DNA of 64,000 bases from Stomoxys calcitrans (Eukaryota; Arthropoda; Insecta; Diptera; Muscidae). The DNA is taken from positions 23,476,291 to 23,540,290 of the forward strand of contig NC_081555.1 of the NCBI RefSeq assembly GCF_963082655.1. The letters run 5' to 3'. Made by a program: the position numbers and the translations under genes. The notes under the pieces were generated by a model that did not search any database, was not told the DNA's origin, and saw nothing but the letters and a program-made list of their open reading frames with translations. Of this stretch, positions 11,576-23,284 are shown one piece after another. Position 1 is the first letter of the stretch. Every line of letters starts with the position of its first letter.

Positions 11576-12574
11576 TGTTATCAAATGATAACGAAAATGG
11601 TATTAAAACAATCTCGCCTCGGTACTAAAGCTAATAATATTTTGCTATTAAAAGTAATACCTATTTGGTAATATATCTGTTGCCAATATTTTATCCACCC
11701 CAGTCTGTTTTGTCTTGATACCATACGGGGTATCGAATCGTCTCAATCCAAATTAATTACATTTATACCATGTGCCACATCAATCAGTATTCTTTTCACT
11801 TATTTCCGTTTTTTTTTTTTCTTTTACCATTGCATGGCCTTTTTAAGATTATATTGACATTTGTTTAAATTGAATTAAGCAACCGCAGCTTTATGAAATG
11901 TCAAACACATTGTGAAATGACAATGACACTTATCACAATACGAAATACCACGCACACACACACTGGCAATCACTTCCTATACACACCTCATAAGAACATG
12001 CATGCAAGTGTGCCACAACGCTCATATGCATTCTTGTCCTGCACGTATGCATTTGGTATGCCATTTGTCCTGACTGTTAATCTGAGTAGACTTATTCATT
12101 CAGCTCTGCTGGTGTTTCGCAAAGAAAGCAAACATTACAACGCATGTCGTCAAGAGAGTATTAAATTGTTCTTCGTTCGTATTTACACCTACATACATTG
12201 TCGCACTCGCATGCATTGGCCTTTGCGAAAGTGCATGGCAAGTACCAAACACCAGCAGCAAGTTGGCGAAGAGTTTGTAATGCCAGACGGCAAACGACAG
12301 CGTATTGCCATTTCAATTGTTATGTGAAGGACATGAGCGTATACAAACTGAGACAAAGGGTGCCAAGGGAAGCAAACTTCAATGAAGTTTTCAAGTGAGT
12401 ACTAATTGTAATAAAAATTTTATTAAAAATAAAATCTTGACAACAGTTTGTAGAAAATCAACTACAAAAAGAAAAGAAAAAGATAATAATGGCAAACATC
12501 TAGTCATTAGCATAACAAGGTTCAAATAAAATCTGATAGCATAATCCAAAAACCACGTCTCACAATGAACTTCA
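11576..12574. other. Non-coding stretch, no gene recognised
   Basis: AT-rich with CA-rich patches (11950-12010). Open stretches at 11893-12398 give His/Thr-rich and basic peptides without a recognisable domain. A possible GTGAGT donor follows CAATGAAGTTTTCAA at about 12397, but no partner exon can be supported. Confidence 0.45.
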
Positions 12575-12655
12575 AGGAGGCCACCATAGCGCAGAGGTTA
12601 ACATGTTCCCCATGACGCTGAACTACTGAGTTCAAATCCAGGAGAGAACATAAGA
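12575..12655 (+). repeat. tRNA-derived SINE, 5' part only
   Basis: GGAGGCCACCATAGCGCAGAGG with ATAGCGCAGAGGTTAACATG (A-box-like) and GAGTTCAAATCCAGG (B-box-like), as in the longer SINE at 29.3 kb. The body is missing; family A begins directly behind it. Confidence 0.7.
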
Positions 12656-13948
12656 AACTAGTATGATCGTGCTAAGTTCAGCTGGGCCGAATCATATATA
12701 CCCTCCACCATGGATCGCATTTGTCGAGTTCTATGCGCGGTATCTCTTTTTGGGCAAACGAAGAATATTGAATAAGAACTGTTATGCTGTTGGAGCTTTT
12801 TCAAGTTATTGTCCGATTCGGACAATAAATGAATGCTGAACATTGTAGAAGTCATTGTGTAATATTTCAGTTCATTCGGATAAGAATGATATTGGACGGA
12901 TATTGGACACGCATTTTGAAGGTCATTAGAGAAGCCGTTGTACAATATTTCTGCCAAAGCGGATGAGAATTGCGCCCTCTAGAGACTCAAGAAGTCAAGA
13001 CCCCAGATCGGTTTATATGCCAGCTATATCAGGATATGTACCGATTTGCGCCATACTTATCACAGTTATTGGAAGTCATAACAAAGCACCTTATGCAAAA
13101 TTTCAGCCAAATCGAATGACAATTGCGCCCTCTATTGGCTCAAGAAGTCAAGACCCAAGATCGGTTTATATGACAGTTATATCAGATTATAAACCGATTT
13201 GTAACACAATTGTTGAAAGTTATACCAAAACACTACGTGCAAAATTTCAGACAAATCGGACGAGAATTGCGCCCCCTAGAGGCTCAAGAAGTCAAGACCC
13301 AAGATCGGTTTATATTGCACTTATCTCAAATCATAAACCGATTTCAACCATACTTAACACAGTTGTTGAAAGTGATATCGAAGCATCACGTGCAAAATTT
13401 CAGTTAAATCGAATAAAAATTGCGCCCTCTAGGGGCTCAAGAAATCAAGACCCAAGATCGGTTTATATGGCAGCTATATCAAAACATGGACCCATTTGGC
13501 CCATTTATAATCCCAACCGACCTACACTAATAAAAAGTATTTGTCCAAAATTTCAAGTGGCTAGCTTTACTCCTTCAAAAGTTAGCGTGCTTTCGACAGA
13601 CGGACAGACGGATGGACAGACGGACGGACAGACGGACGGACAGACGGACGGACAGACGGACGGACAGACAGACGGACAGACGGACGGACAGACAGACGGA
13701 CAGACGGACGGACAGATGGACGGACAGACGGACGGACAGACGGACGGACGGACGGACAGACAGACGGACGGACAGACGGACGAACGGACAGACGGGCGGA
13801 CAGACGGACGGACATGGCTAAATCAACTTAAAATGACATGACGATCAAGAATATATATGCTTTATGGGGTCTCAGACGCATATTTCGAGGTGTTACAAAC
13901 AGAATGACAAAATTAGTATACCCCCATCCTATGGTGGAGGGTATAAAC
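12656..13948 (+). repeat. DINE-like element, family A copy 2, with expanded GTCY core
   Basis: Begins with CGTGCTAAGTTCAGCTGGGC and TACCCTCCACCATGGATC, has four to five units of GACTCAAGAAGTCAAGACCC / AGATCGGTTTATATG, then a very long GACAGACGGACG core (13596-13815), GACGATCAAGAATATATATG and the end TACCCCCATCCTATGGTGG AGGGTATAA. The 292-residue reading frame across it (12963-13841) is a repeat translation, not a gene. Confidence 0.82.
13596..13815 (+). repeat. GTCY-type minisatellite expansion
   Basis: About 220 bp of GACAGACGGACG-like units (reverse complement GTCCGTCTGTC), built from 4-bp GGAC/AGAC words with a mostly 12-bp beat. Other family A copies have only some 20-40 bp here, so this is a local expansion of the element's own core. 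Confidence 0.9.
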
Positions 13949-13969
13949 ATTTTTCAGAGATAGTTTACA

Positions 13970-14275
13970 GCTCCTAATACTGGCGACAATTGTGGGGTAC
14001 TATGCCATACATAGAAGTCATGTAAAAACTTCTCCCCAAAGATGTATCGCTCTGTGGTACACCGTCCGGACTCGGCTATAAAAAGGAGAACACCACTCAT
14101 TGATATGTTCTGTACATATTGGCCCTGTTCCTTAATGTTGTTGTCGTTGTTGTAGCAGCTTTTTATACACTGAGGCGGTAGCCCTTGCGTATGATGGAAT
14201 CCATGCTGTCATGGCGTACAACTTGGCTGCCAAATACCATTAAGGGATGTTCATGGGCAAATTTGCAACTTCAAG
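13970..14275 (+). repeat. tRNA-derived SINE body, split by a family E insertion
   Basis: Contains CTCCTAATACTGGCGACA, ACACCGTCCGGACTCGGCTA, TAAAAAGGAG, ACTCATTGATATG and CCCTGTTCCTTA, then after about 95 bp GATGTTCATGGGCAAATTTG, the SINE 3' end. The tRNA-like head is absent. Confidence 0.72.
14139..14235 (+). repeat. Family E short repeat inserted in the SINE
   Basis: TTGTTGTCGTTGTTGTAGCA followed by ACTGAGGCGGTAGCCCTTGC. The inverse form is at 26.9-27.0 kb (GGCTGCCGCCTCAGTG). It splits the SINE 3' end between CTTA and TAAGGG. Confidence 0.6.
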
Positions 14276-14439
14276 GGCAAAACGCTTCTTCAGAACGGCA
14301 TGATTTTATTACGAATAGTTCTTGTTCGACGCAAATAATACTATCTTATCATTGTTGCGAAGAAATACGATTTCCGCTTTACCGTCTCGACAATTGTATT
14401 ACCTAAGATTACAACATAATTTCCTTCCGTCTCTTATGT

Positions 14440-15155
14440 AATCGAATCTAGTCGAGTGCGAGGCACTGCTGCCAGCAGCACAGCCTTGGACTGACGGGAC
14501 CCTAGTATTGCCATCTGGAAGATCATGTTACACGGATGGATCAAAGTTAGAGGAAAGAGTGGGCCTGAGAGTCTACATTGAGAACCCAGGGACTCAGATC
14601 TGTTTTAGACTGTCTGACGATAATACGATCCTACAGGCAAAGATCCGGGCGATCACGGAATGCGTGAGGTGGTGTGGTACTAACGCGAGGACGCCGAGTG
14701 TGAACATCTTTACGGACTGTAAAATGGCCATAAGAGCAATAATAACCAGGACGGTAAGGTCTCGAACAGTCTTGGAGTGTAAAAAGGAGATTAACTCCTT
14801 CTCTGAAGATGACACAATCCGCATCGTTTGGGTGCCGTGCCATAACGGAGTAAGGGGGAATGAAAGGGCAGACGATTTGACAGTGGAGGTCATAGAACTT
14901 CCGTCGATAAATTTGGTTAACCCGAAGCCTTTCGGGTCGATGCAGTCCAATTTAAGGGCGTGGGCGACAAACGCGCATGAAACACTGTGTAACAGCGAAA
15001 AAGCCGATAGGACGGCGAAAATCGTATGGAGTGAGGTTTTAGTTTTTAGAGCGCCCCACAAGCCAATAACTGGCTTAGTTGTAGGTCTATAATGGCATGG
15101 GGCAGAATAATATCTGCATCCTCTTTTCAACCTAATCTTATCTAACCTATGTAAT
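14440..15155 (+). mobile_element. LINE family F2 copy 2, RNase H end plus 3' UTR
   Basis: A 5'-truncated non-LTR element. The open piece 14508-15092 encodes an RNase H domain, and is followed by TAATGGCATGGGGCAGAATA, CTCTTTTCAACCTAATC and a decayed (AACCT)n tail near 15130-15150. The same 3' UTR in opposite orientation ends copy 1 at 1723-1850. Part of the C-terminal knuckle region kept in copy 1 has been deleted here: after KADRTAKIVW the sequence jumps to 3' UTR-like sequence. Confidence 0.82.
14508..15092 (+). pseudogene. RNase H domain of LINE F2
   Basis: Residues show the RNase H landmarks in order: CYTDGSKLEERVG (first catalytic Asp), AKIRAITECVRW (catalytic Glu on a helix), NIFTDCKMAIRAI (second Asp) and WVPCHNGVRGNERADDL (His and final Asp region). 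In intact LINEs it removes the RNA template after first-strand synthesis. The last third carries NPKPFGSMQSNLRAWATNAH, shared with copy 1. The frame is open for 194 residues, but the upstream RT and downstream knuckle are missing. Confidence 0.82.
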
Positions 15156-16655
15156 CTACAATCTCTCAGATTTGGAAGAGCTAGATCGAGACGATCCAAA
15201 TTTTAATAAATCCACTCAAATTGACCTTATTTTAGACAATGATTATGAAAGATTCATAAATATTCAAATCCTGAACAAAACTGCCTGAGCATTTCGGAAC
15301 CTCTGTGCTACGGTGGCAGGGACAAATCATGAATTTGTCCCTTTTACTTAAGTATTTATAATAGAATAAGCTGAAGGTCATTGAACTAAAATTGTGAATT
15401 GTATGATGCAATATTTCATTCACTATTAGCACTTTGTTGTAATAGAGATTAACTATTGTGAATTTGTAATCTGAGTTAATTTGACTACTTAAGCTTACCT
15501 GCATTTCCATTTACTATGAACTCGTCACTTTTCCTACGATCGCAGCAAATTCAAATTGAATTCTTAAATTAGTCAATATTAAAACATTTCGCGCCATATT
15601 TTAAAAAGATGTGAAATAAAGAGAACAAATAATGCGTGGATGTGCAAGACGCCGCTTTTTGTCGGAGAAAAATAATTTTACTGACATTTGTTAACATTCA
15701 CAGTAAGCTGATTTGACAATCTTAATGATGTTCATGGGGCCTATTCACTTTATGTTCTCGCAAAGTGACACATCAAATGATATTCACCAAATCCCACTCA
15801 ACGTCTTATTGTAAATCCCCAATTCATGTGCAAATCAAATAATTAAATTTCTTTTTTTTTATGAAATTTTTGCTTCTATCAGTAACTAATATAGTTGATT
15901 GATTATTGTTTAATTTCGTTTACAAAATTAGCTCACTCTTACCATTTTTTCTAAAACGCCCTTATGCGATTGTAAATGTCAGCGTATACGAATTCATGAA
16001 TCCACTTGAGAGTGTGATAAACGATTGTTTAGCTGCATTGTTTGCATCTTTGAGTATAAACATACTTGTGATATATCACACTGTGAATTATTGCTTGAGA
16101 TTTGCTGCCAAGGATACTGCCAACTACGAGGAGTTGAGAAAAAGTTTATTGACTAGTTTAGCCTGAAAGGCAATAAAGGAAATATGGGTGCGATTTCTTT
16201 GCTTTTGTTTATCAAGGATTTTTTATTTTTATTCAAATTTTAACAACTTTCTACTATTACCCCTCGTATTTTCGTTCGCCACACTTTTATCTTTATCTAG
16301 CACTATATGTTTGCCTGTATACAGAAGTTCATGAGGATTTATGGGATGAGTTAAAAATAAACCTTTTCTATAATGTTTTCTAGAATTAATACAAAACAAA
16401 AACCTAATAAGGAAGAGAAAAGTTACTTTGTTCGAAACTTTTGAAGCTCATAACCTAAAAAAATATCTTAGAAAGGCCTATTTTTGTTTTTTTTTTATTA
16501 TTGAACCCTTACTGAAGACTACATATAAACGCTCATTTTTAATGTATTTGTCATACCCGGTGTCAGGTTTCCAGCAATATGGCTGTGTCCATTTTTCTAA
16601 CATTCAGTTTGACTCTTGAAATCGGTACGTACGGTATTTGCTTTGAAACTTTTTA
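15156..16655. other. Non-coding stretch, no gene recognised
   Basis: AT-rich, no repeat family recognised. An 86-codon open stretch at 15906-16166 has a hydrophobic centre but no domain I know. No convincing splice partners. Confidence 0.45.
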
Positions 16656-16728
16656 TAGGTTAGGTCAGGTTCATATTTTACCATCCTTGTAGAACATTTT
16701 GTGGCCCATTGTTAGTCCTCATGAACTC

Positions 16729-16744
16729 GCTCTCCCTCTCTCGA

Positions 16745-16781
<37 letters not shown>
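16729..16781. repeat. (CT)n microsatellite
   Basis: CT-rich run with a near-perfect CT tract over the last 30 or so bases. Just upstream, AGGTTAGGTCAGGTT at 16660-16674 may be an inverted, decayed LINE tail. Confidence 0.85.
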
Positions 16782-16784
<3 letters not shown>

Positions 16785-16949
16785 GTAACACTTGCACGGA
16801 ATAGGTGGAAGTCAATGAATTTTTTTGTTGAAGGTCTGGTAACGACGTAACATCGTTACCGGTGTAGGACTTAAGGACATGCTTTTACAGACTTTGTCGA
16901 TGAACGCTCTTTCCAAATCTTGAAACCGACCTGAAATAAAGCGAAGAAT

Positions 16950-17340
16950 AATATTGGCAAACAGGTTCTACTTTGATTTGAGTAAGCATTTTAGAAACAA
17001 GGCCTTCTCTCGACAAACGAAGATCACCCTATACGGAATACTGATACTACCCGTTTTGTTTTATGGTTCAGAGGCATATGTGCTTGTAAAATCAGACGAG
17101 ACAGTGCTTCGAGTGTTTGAAAAAAAGATTCTTCTTAAAATTTGTGGACAAGTTTGCATTGATGAAGAGTTTCGGCGTCGTATGAACCACGAACTGTATA
17201 AGCTGTATGACGACGTTAGCATAGTTAAACGGATCAAAATACAACGGTTGCGTTGGTTAAGTCATGTTGTCAGAATGAATAAAGAAACTCCAGCAAAGAA
17301 GTCTTTGGCCTCAACATTGGATATGAAATTCGTTTTCTAA
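16950..17340 (+). mobile_element. LINE family F3 (RTE-like) 3' fragment, copy 2
   Basis: An open stretch encoding a non-LTR RT C-terminal region: FRNKAFSRQTKITLYG, ILPVLFYGSEAYVLVKSDET, VFEKKILLKICGQVCIDEEF, RRRMNHELYKLYDD and RIKIQRLRWLSHVVRM. It matches the F3 fragment at 10.6 kb and is less damaged, with no internal stop over about 115 residues. The open frame begins at a TTG, so this is not a real start; upstream RT motifs are absent. It ends within PAKKSLAS, before the basic C-terminus of copy 1. Confidence 0.78.
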
Positions 17341-19532
17341 TATAAAATACCTATTATTTATTGCCAAAGTAGGCAAACTTTGCCAGTTTGAAGGGAGTTT
17401 AGACTTCGCACCCTGAAATAATGTCAGCATCGTGTTAGAGCACGATTTTGTTTGAGCATTTTGAAGGTGGCGATCAAGATATTCACAGCTATGGGTCTCG
17501 TTGAGATCCACCCTAATTAATTTTTTTGTATTGGTTATCAACATTCGCAATCATATTTCAAAGCTACCATTTGGGATACCACATTTGTTAAGGTCCTCCT
17601 GTGTCATATTATGGACTTGTTATTGGTATTTTGGAAGTTATTGCGCAACTATTAGCCAAGAGGAAACATATCATTCCTAACACCGCCAGATTGGCCAATA
17701 ATTGTCTACCACTCAATGCCAAAGTGGTTAAATTCACAGGTAATCCAACACTCACAGCCAGAGTGTCCAATGAATGTGTTCCACTCGCCGTCAAATTGTA
17801 AGTAGAATGGAAAACACTCAGCGCCGGAAAGCCTTGAGAAAATTGATTACGCACTTACAGAGTGAAGAACATAAAAGAAAGACGTGAAGCACTCAAAGCC
17901 GAAGTTCTTCAAAACTATTTGAAGCTAAAGAAATCAAATCTGGAGATCGATATTTTTAGGAGCAATATCATGTTATGGACCATACTTGGGACAATTGCTG
18001 GAAGTCATGCAATTCGATACGTGCAATTTCAAGTAAATAAACCAGTATATAAGTATTCAATAAGGGAGCTGTAAAGTTAGGGTGTTTTCAAGATACAGAC
18101 GGAAGGACGTGGCTAAATTGACTTGAAATGCCAAACGATTTGGGCTCTTCCGTTTGAAAGGTAAGTTTAAAATTAGCATTTCTTCTAAAGGCTAGTACTA
18201 TCTTCGCTTTACGTTTTGAAAATTAATAGATTTCGGGATTACTTATTGAATCAATACAAAAAGATGAATGAATATAATGCTCTTACGAAATTAAATCAGC
18301 AAGTTTTTTATACTATATCTATAAATATAATTCTCGAAAAAATATATTCGCATTTAATAAGATATTTTTAAGGAAATATAAGCATTTTAAGTTTTCCCAT
18401 TTTGACTAAATTTTCAAGACAATAAAAACCCCAACAACTGATTCTACGACAAACTTATCTCGAAATTGATTAGCCTTTGGATAAACATTAAAAGGATTGT
18501 GCAATGATTCCCCCGAAACCAACACCTTATTATATTACACACCACAAACAGGTATAGCGTTCAATTCCCATGGCATTACTTCGGCACTGATGACAACAAA
18601 TGATAAAACTTTTCACGGAAATTTGTTCACGTCGATTGTTTCGTTACAATTGTTCATACAACTTTATAGTGACAATCAATTGGATTAGAAATGAAGTCTC
18701 TTTCGCCATTTCCCCAGTACTATCTAACCCCATCCCCAATGGCAATTCAGTGGCAAATAAAAACTTGTACGCTGCTTGCAATAAATAATTGTTTTGACAC
18801 TTCATAGTTCAAAATGAGAAGCTAAAGTTAAATAAAAATAATAATGAACTGAACTGAACACTCATTGACTGTCAAAACTCGAACGAACATAACAACAAAA
18901 GAAAAAGTTTTAAGGCCATGACGTTATGTTACTTTGCCTCTGGAATCCTTGGCTGGCAAAAGGGAAATGCCACAAACTCAAAAAGGTGTGCTAGGGCAAA
19001 TATTTAACTTGCCATCTGCGTACCCAAGCGGATGGCGCTCTGAAGGAGGTAAACACTAAGTTAATCAAAATATCTATAATGGCCTGTTGAGAGCACTCTT
19101 TTTCTACCCCAACTGTCATAAATTAAAGTTCGCGTTTTACCATTTGGCCCTGACTATGGCGAAGAATATACCATAGGGAAACTTTTAATTGATATGACAT
19201 GGCAACATGAGCAACAACAAAAGGATACGTAAACTAGATTTCTCTGCGGTTTATTGGCCATTTGGGAAAGTTTTCATCGGTTGTTTATTTGGCAAACTTA
19301 CTCAATTCTATTAGTTTTGAGTGATCCTCATGAAACAAGCGAAGAACGTGAATGGCTTGTTAGAGTTACTTGTGTTAACAAAGTTAATCTAGATGTGATA
19401 ATTACTTGACAAAGAAAGTTAATTAAATGAAGAATGGGAGAATGGAAATTCTCTCAAGTTAAAAAATATGAACAAAATTTGATAGACATTTGGAGAAATA
19501 GAAAGTTATTACTAAATAATGAAAGGAATCTA
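17341..19532. other. Non-coding stretch with a decayed family A scrap
   Basis: No gene seen. At about 17975-18140 a diverged family A piece can be made out (GGACCATACTTGGGACA, CAATTTCAAGTAAAT, ACAGACGGAAGGACGTGGCT, AAATTGACTTGAAATG). The rest is AT-rich without recognised elements. Confidence 0.45.
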
Positions 19533-19759
19533 TTGTGTTGCCCAAAAAGTAATTGCGGATTTTTTAAAAGAAAGTAAATGCATTTTTAAAAAAACTTAGA
19601 ATGAACTTTAATCAAATATACTTTTTTTACACTTTGTTTCTAAAGCAAGCTAAAAGTAACAGCTGATAACTGACAGAAGAAAGAATGCAATTACAGAGTC
19701 ACAAGCTGTGAACTGTGCGACTATATGAAAAATCCGCAATTACTTTTTGGGCAACCGTA
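19533..19759 (+). mobile_element. Mariner MITE copy 1
   Basis: Ends are GTTGCCCAAAAAGTAATTGC and its inverse TACTTTTTGGGCAACC. The interior (AAAAGAAAGTAAATGCATTT, CAGCTGATAACTGACAGAAG, CACAAGCTGTGAA) is shared with the copies at 22.1 and 37.8 kb. A short deletion before GACTATATG sets it apart, and both outer ends are slightly mutated. No ORF; non-autonomous, mobilised in trans if at all. The termini resemble mellifera-subfamily mariner ends (TTGGGTTG..., AAGTAATTGCGG). Confidence 0.85.
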
Positions 19760-19880
19760 AACCATATCTTCACAAGGCTTTTATGTTAGGTTGTTCTCGT
19801 TTCAAATCCATTTTACTCTTTACATTGGCGTGTTAAAAGTACTAGGCACAATTTTAAGTTTGAATAGTTGACAAAACAAG

Positions 19881-20286
19881 AAGGTGTTGTGACATTGAAG
19901 TTCGAATCAAAAAACGGTTTAATTTTCAGGGTAATCCTCCAAAGGTTAGTAATAGAATCAGAAAGTATGACAAAGCCGCTAAAACAAGTTTCCGACTATT
20001 AATTTGGACTTCTATGTTGACATCCTTACGTTTGTGTTGTTGCTTTAAGTGAATTTTTGGAAATTATTCAAATCTTCAACAGAAGTTGGTATATATTATT
20101 AAGGTTGAATTTATTGATACTTTGCAGGATGTGAAGTTAAGAAAAAGGAAAACCAGAAGGTGTTGTGACATTGAAGTTCGTATCAAAAAACGGTTTAATT
20201 TTCAGGGTAATCCTCCAAAGGTTAGTAATTGAAGCAGAAGGCATGGCAAAGCCGCTTAGACAAGATTCCGACTATTAGTTTGGACT
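19881..20286 (+). repeat. Spaced direct duplication (about 276-bp period)
   Basis: AAGGTGTTGTGACATTGAAG starts at 19881 and again at 20157. About 130 bp match between the two copies with scattered changes, through GGTAATCCTCCAAAGGTTAG to GACTATTAATTTGGACTT (19992-20010) and GACTATTAGTTTGGACTT (20267-20285). Confidence 0.8.
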
Positions 20287-20289
20287 TGT

Positions 20290-21640
20290 AGACATCCGAA
20301 ATGAAATACGGATGTTCAAATTCTGAATTTACCTCAAAGGGCATGAATTTTCCCTCTGTAGGGTAATATCAGATAGCAGTCTCAAATAAAATATATCTCA
20401 TAAACGTTTTCCGTCAGATATTAAACCATCGAAAGATATCCTATACTTGGAAACCTTATGTCTGTTTTATTGTAAATTTCTTCCGAAGAATTTTTACCTA
20501 ATTTTCTGGATCATACAATCAACTAACCAATTTGTTTTTATGTTGAAGTAAAAAAAAAAAACAGTGTAAAATGTTCATTCAAATAACATCCTACATATGG
20601 CATTGTTAAAAAAAATTCTCCCAACGTCAGGACCCTCCAATATGGGAATACAATGCATTCCTACTGTTTGTATTGATCTTTCTGAAAATAAAACACCCTT
20701 ACTTTTAGAAGCATGCGGTATATTTTCGTTATATACCTCTTACCTCGTAAGTGACAGCCATAATTGCTGCCACGACCCTATCTTTGGGTGTCAAAAGCAT
20801 TAAATGTGAATAAACCTATTACACGGAATGGTTTATCACTGAACCAAAATCTCACTTCGACCCCATATACGAGTTTTACATATCACATTGTTACCATCAT
20901 AACTTTGTGAGCTGTAGACTCTTTAAGTCTAAAGTTTACCTGGTAAGGTTTCTGACGCACTAGCTGTAGGAGCGCTTCTCACAGCTGTGGATCAATCAAA
21001 CCACACTTACTTAGCCTCCTTAATGCGTCGGAGAACATTTTGCCATTGTTTGGACATCTTTCTGGCGCTGGCATGGTAATATTGTGAGATAACATGCCGC
21101 TGCTGCACATATTGTCGCTTGAAAGATACGGAAGATTTGAAAGTTCTACGAAGCTTGTAACTCATTGCTGACCACTTTGGTACAGCATCCCCCAACGAAA
21201 TCAGAATGACTCCCGGATCAATGGCGAACGAAAATGCACCCACTCCATATATCGGTTACACGTAAAGGAAACTGCCTAAAAGCTGGTACTATGGTCGCCT
21301 TTGGTGACAAAAACCAATATTTTTTTTTTGTGATTTCTTTTTTAGATAATATGTCTTTGGAAAAATGCAACTCTGCAAAAAAATGTCACCAATGAAACTC
21401 GTAAAAGTTAACACATTTTTTAACTTGACGCCTAAAAACGCTACCTTGCGTTTGGCAATATAGAATGACGCTTGATTTCAGTCGTCAAAGTTGAAAGTTC
21501 TTTAACTTTTGGGCGTTGCTTTTGTGGGATTTGTCACAGAGTTCCATTTTTCAATGCAACTCTCAAAACAAAGCTCAACCCGGTGAAGAGAAGAAGAAAG
21601 AGCGTCACACCAGTGTTGAGAATATGAGTTTCTGATATTC
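20290..21640. other. Non-coding stretch with coding-like and foldback scraps
   Basis: An open minus-strand piece (21007-21243) encodes a basic peptide ending MSKQWQNVLRRIKEAK that looks protein-like but is unassigned. At about 21405-21562, AAAGTTAACACATTTTTTAA and CGTCAAAGTTGAAAGTTC / TTTAACTTTTGGGCGTTGCT form a decayed relative of the foldback MITE at 24.5 kb. Confidence 0.45.
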
Positions 21641-21699
21641 TTGAAATATGGACACTCCGACGCTGAACTATATAAACTATATCACGTGTTGCCACTCAC

Positions 21700-21930
21700 T
21701 ATCGCCAATCACCAAAATGTCAAAGTCATCAACTGTTGGGGCATTAAAACGTCCTCGATGCTCACCAACGGGCATTTGGTCAGCATGAATAGCAATAACA
21801 TGATAATCGTTGGAAAATCATGGCTCATCTTTGGCTTGTTTGAACGTCTTACTAAGATGATTGTTTGCATGGAACGTTTTGTCACAATTTGTTGTTTCGT
21901 GCCAGGATTATGGAGCTGACGTTTTTGATC
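21700..21930 (-). pseudogene. Helitron/Helentron Rep-helicase protein fragment
   Basis: Minus-strand translation gives ANNHLSKTFKQAKDEP, a stop, then NDYHVIAIHADQMPVGEHRG, running on to RFNAPTVDDFDILVIGD. The 'HADxxPxGEHxxRFNAPTxDE' block is characteristic of the N-terminal part of Helitron-type Rep/helicase proteins, ahead of the rolling-circle nuclease domain. Only this block can be read; one in-frame stop precedes it and the frame is lost after SEW. It is therefore a relic. A potential autonomous relative for the DINE-like repeats of this window would be of this kind, but the link is inference. Confidence 0.65.
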
Positions 21931-22115
21931 ATGGTTAGTATTGTCAGAGTGGCCCATAAAATTGCAAGTACTTCGGGTCTGCGCTTGTAGTTATACCTAA
22001 CTACATTTGTTGCGCTAAAAGATATCGTTTGGAAGTTTGAATTATATTTGTGTATGTTGTTGAGAACATGGTGAGAATCTGAACTTAAACTGGAAAACCT
22101 AAATTTTTTAAATTA

Positions 22116-22356
22116 TTGGGTTGCCCAAAAAGTAATTGCGGATTTTTTATATAGTCGGCGTTGACAAATTTTTTCACAGCTTGTGACTCTGTAATTGCAT
22201 TCTTTCTTCTGTCAGTTATCAGCTGTTACTTTTAGCTTGCTTTAGAAAAAAAATGTATAAAAAAGTAAATATATTTGATTAAAGTTCATTCTAAGTTTTA
22301 TTAAAAATGCATTTACTTTCTTTTAAAAAATCCGCAATTACTTTTTGGGCAACCCA
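22116..22356 (-). mobile_element. Mariner MITE copy 2
   Basis: TTGGGTTGCCCAAAAAGTAA at the left and TTACTTTTTGGGCAACCCA at the right, flanked by TA (22114-22115 and 22357-22358). The interior is the inverse of copies 1 and 3 (TCACAGCTTGTGACTCTG, CAGTTATCAGCTGTTAC). No coding capacity. Confidence 0.88.
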
Positions 22357-22409
22357 TATTTGAAATTTGCAAATAAAATGTTTTAATTAAAACATACCTG
22401 ATTATAAGG

Positions 22410-22800
22410 TGTTCAATGATTTCGATGGCGCCCGGGGGTCTGGCAAAGCAACTTGACCATTTGCTCAACACATTTCAGGGGCTTCTCCTTAATATTTGAA
22501 TCCCTTGCAGTATTGGCAATTTTTTTTTTCGTCAAACCAATCACAACTAAAACATCATTGCTTAAATAAATCAATATCCGGAGAATAGTGTGACGATTCA
22601 GGCATTTGGTTACGGTAACGTTCGCGCTCTTGAGAAGTTTTAGCAGGCCAAACCAACTTGTAAAAGCGTCTTGTTGGCGATCTGCAAGCATTTTTCTTCA
22701 ATTAAAGCGATTTCTTCGGATATTTCCAATGCTGTGTGGTTCCTTTCCGTTTTCCAACGATTTAAGACATTCTCAGTCATGGCGAAGTTGAATTTATTTC
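22410..22800 (-). pseudogene. Unassigned broken coding fragment
   Basis: The minus strand opens with MTENVLNRWKTERNHTAL then EISEEIALIEEKCLQIANKT, and shifts frame into a second open piece (22413-22691) with FGLLKLLKSANVTVTKCLNR. Amino-acid composition is protein-like. I cannot name it; a Helitron ORF piece is possible, but its order relative to the fragment at 21.7 kb is wrong for one element. Confidence 0.35.
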
Positions 22801-23284
22801 ACCGTTGTCTATAATTTGCTGGAAAGCTGGTAACCAATAGTGCGGAAAACAAAATTCGGATTTGTGAAAGGTTGTTTATGATTCACGTCTCCGAAAGCGT
22901 AGTTTCCCAATGGGAATCAATCTTCAAAATGTTCAGCCTTTGACAAACATTGCGACATATTTCACATACTTCGCCATTTACCGGCAAACCCAGTGGTCGG
23001 AGCATGCACTAGACGTTCTGTCGACTGTGGGACGAGTACACTGATGGAATGACGCTCTATAGAAGGAGGCAAAAAAATTACTCGTTTCCGTAATAGGTAG
23101 GAGTAAGAATGAAAAGTGGGAGATATTAAGAGAAGACTAAACTGAAACCCTGGAAAACCCCACGAATATAAAATTGTGAAGGAAAAACTACGCACACGGA
23201 GACCAAAAACGGCGATGGACGGAAGAATAATGAAAAATATAGTTCACATACTTTTACCCTAATACGGCCATAGAGAAGATGATG

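Noticed and set aside
11893..12398. Possible gene with a GTGAGT donor
   Set aside because: The peptide is low-complexity and unassignable, and no acceptor or second exon could be paired with it.
12963..13841. 292-residue open frame with repeated motifs
   Set aside because: It runs through family A units and the GTCY minisatellite; the unit length is near a multiple of three, so the frame stays open by periodicity. No domain and no conserved start.
21641..21919. 92-codon plus-strand frame
   Set aside because: Shadow of the Helitron fragment on the minus strand.
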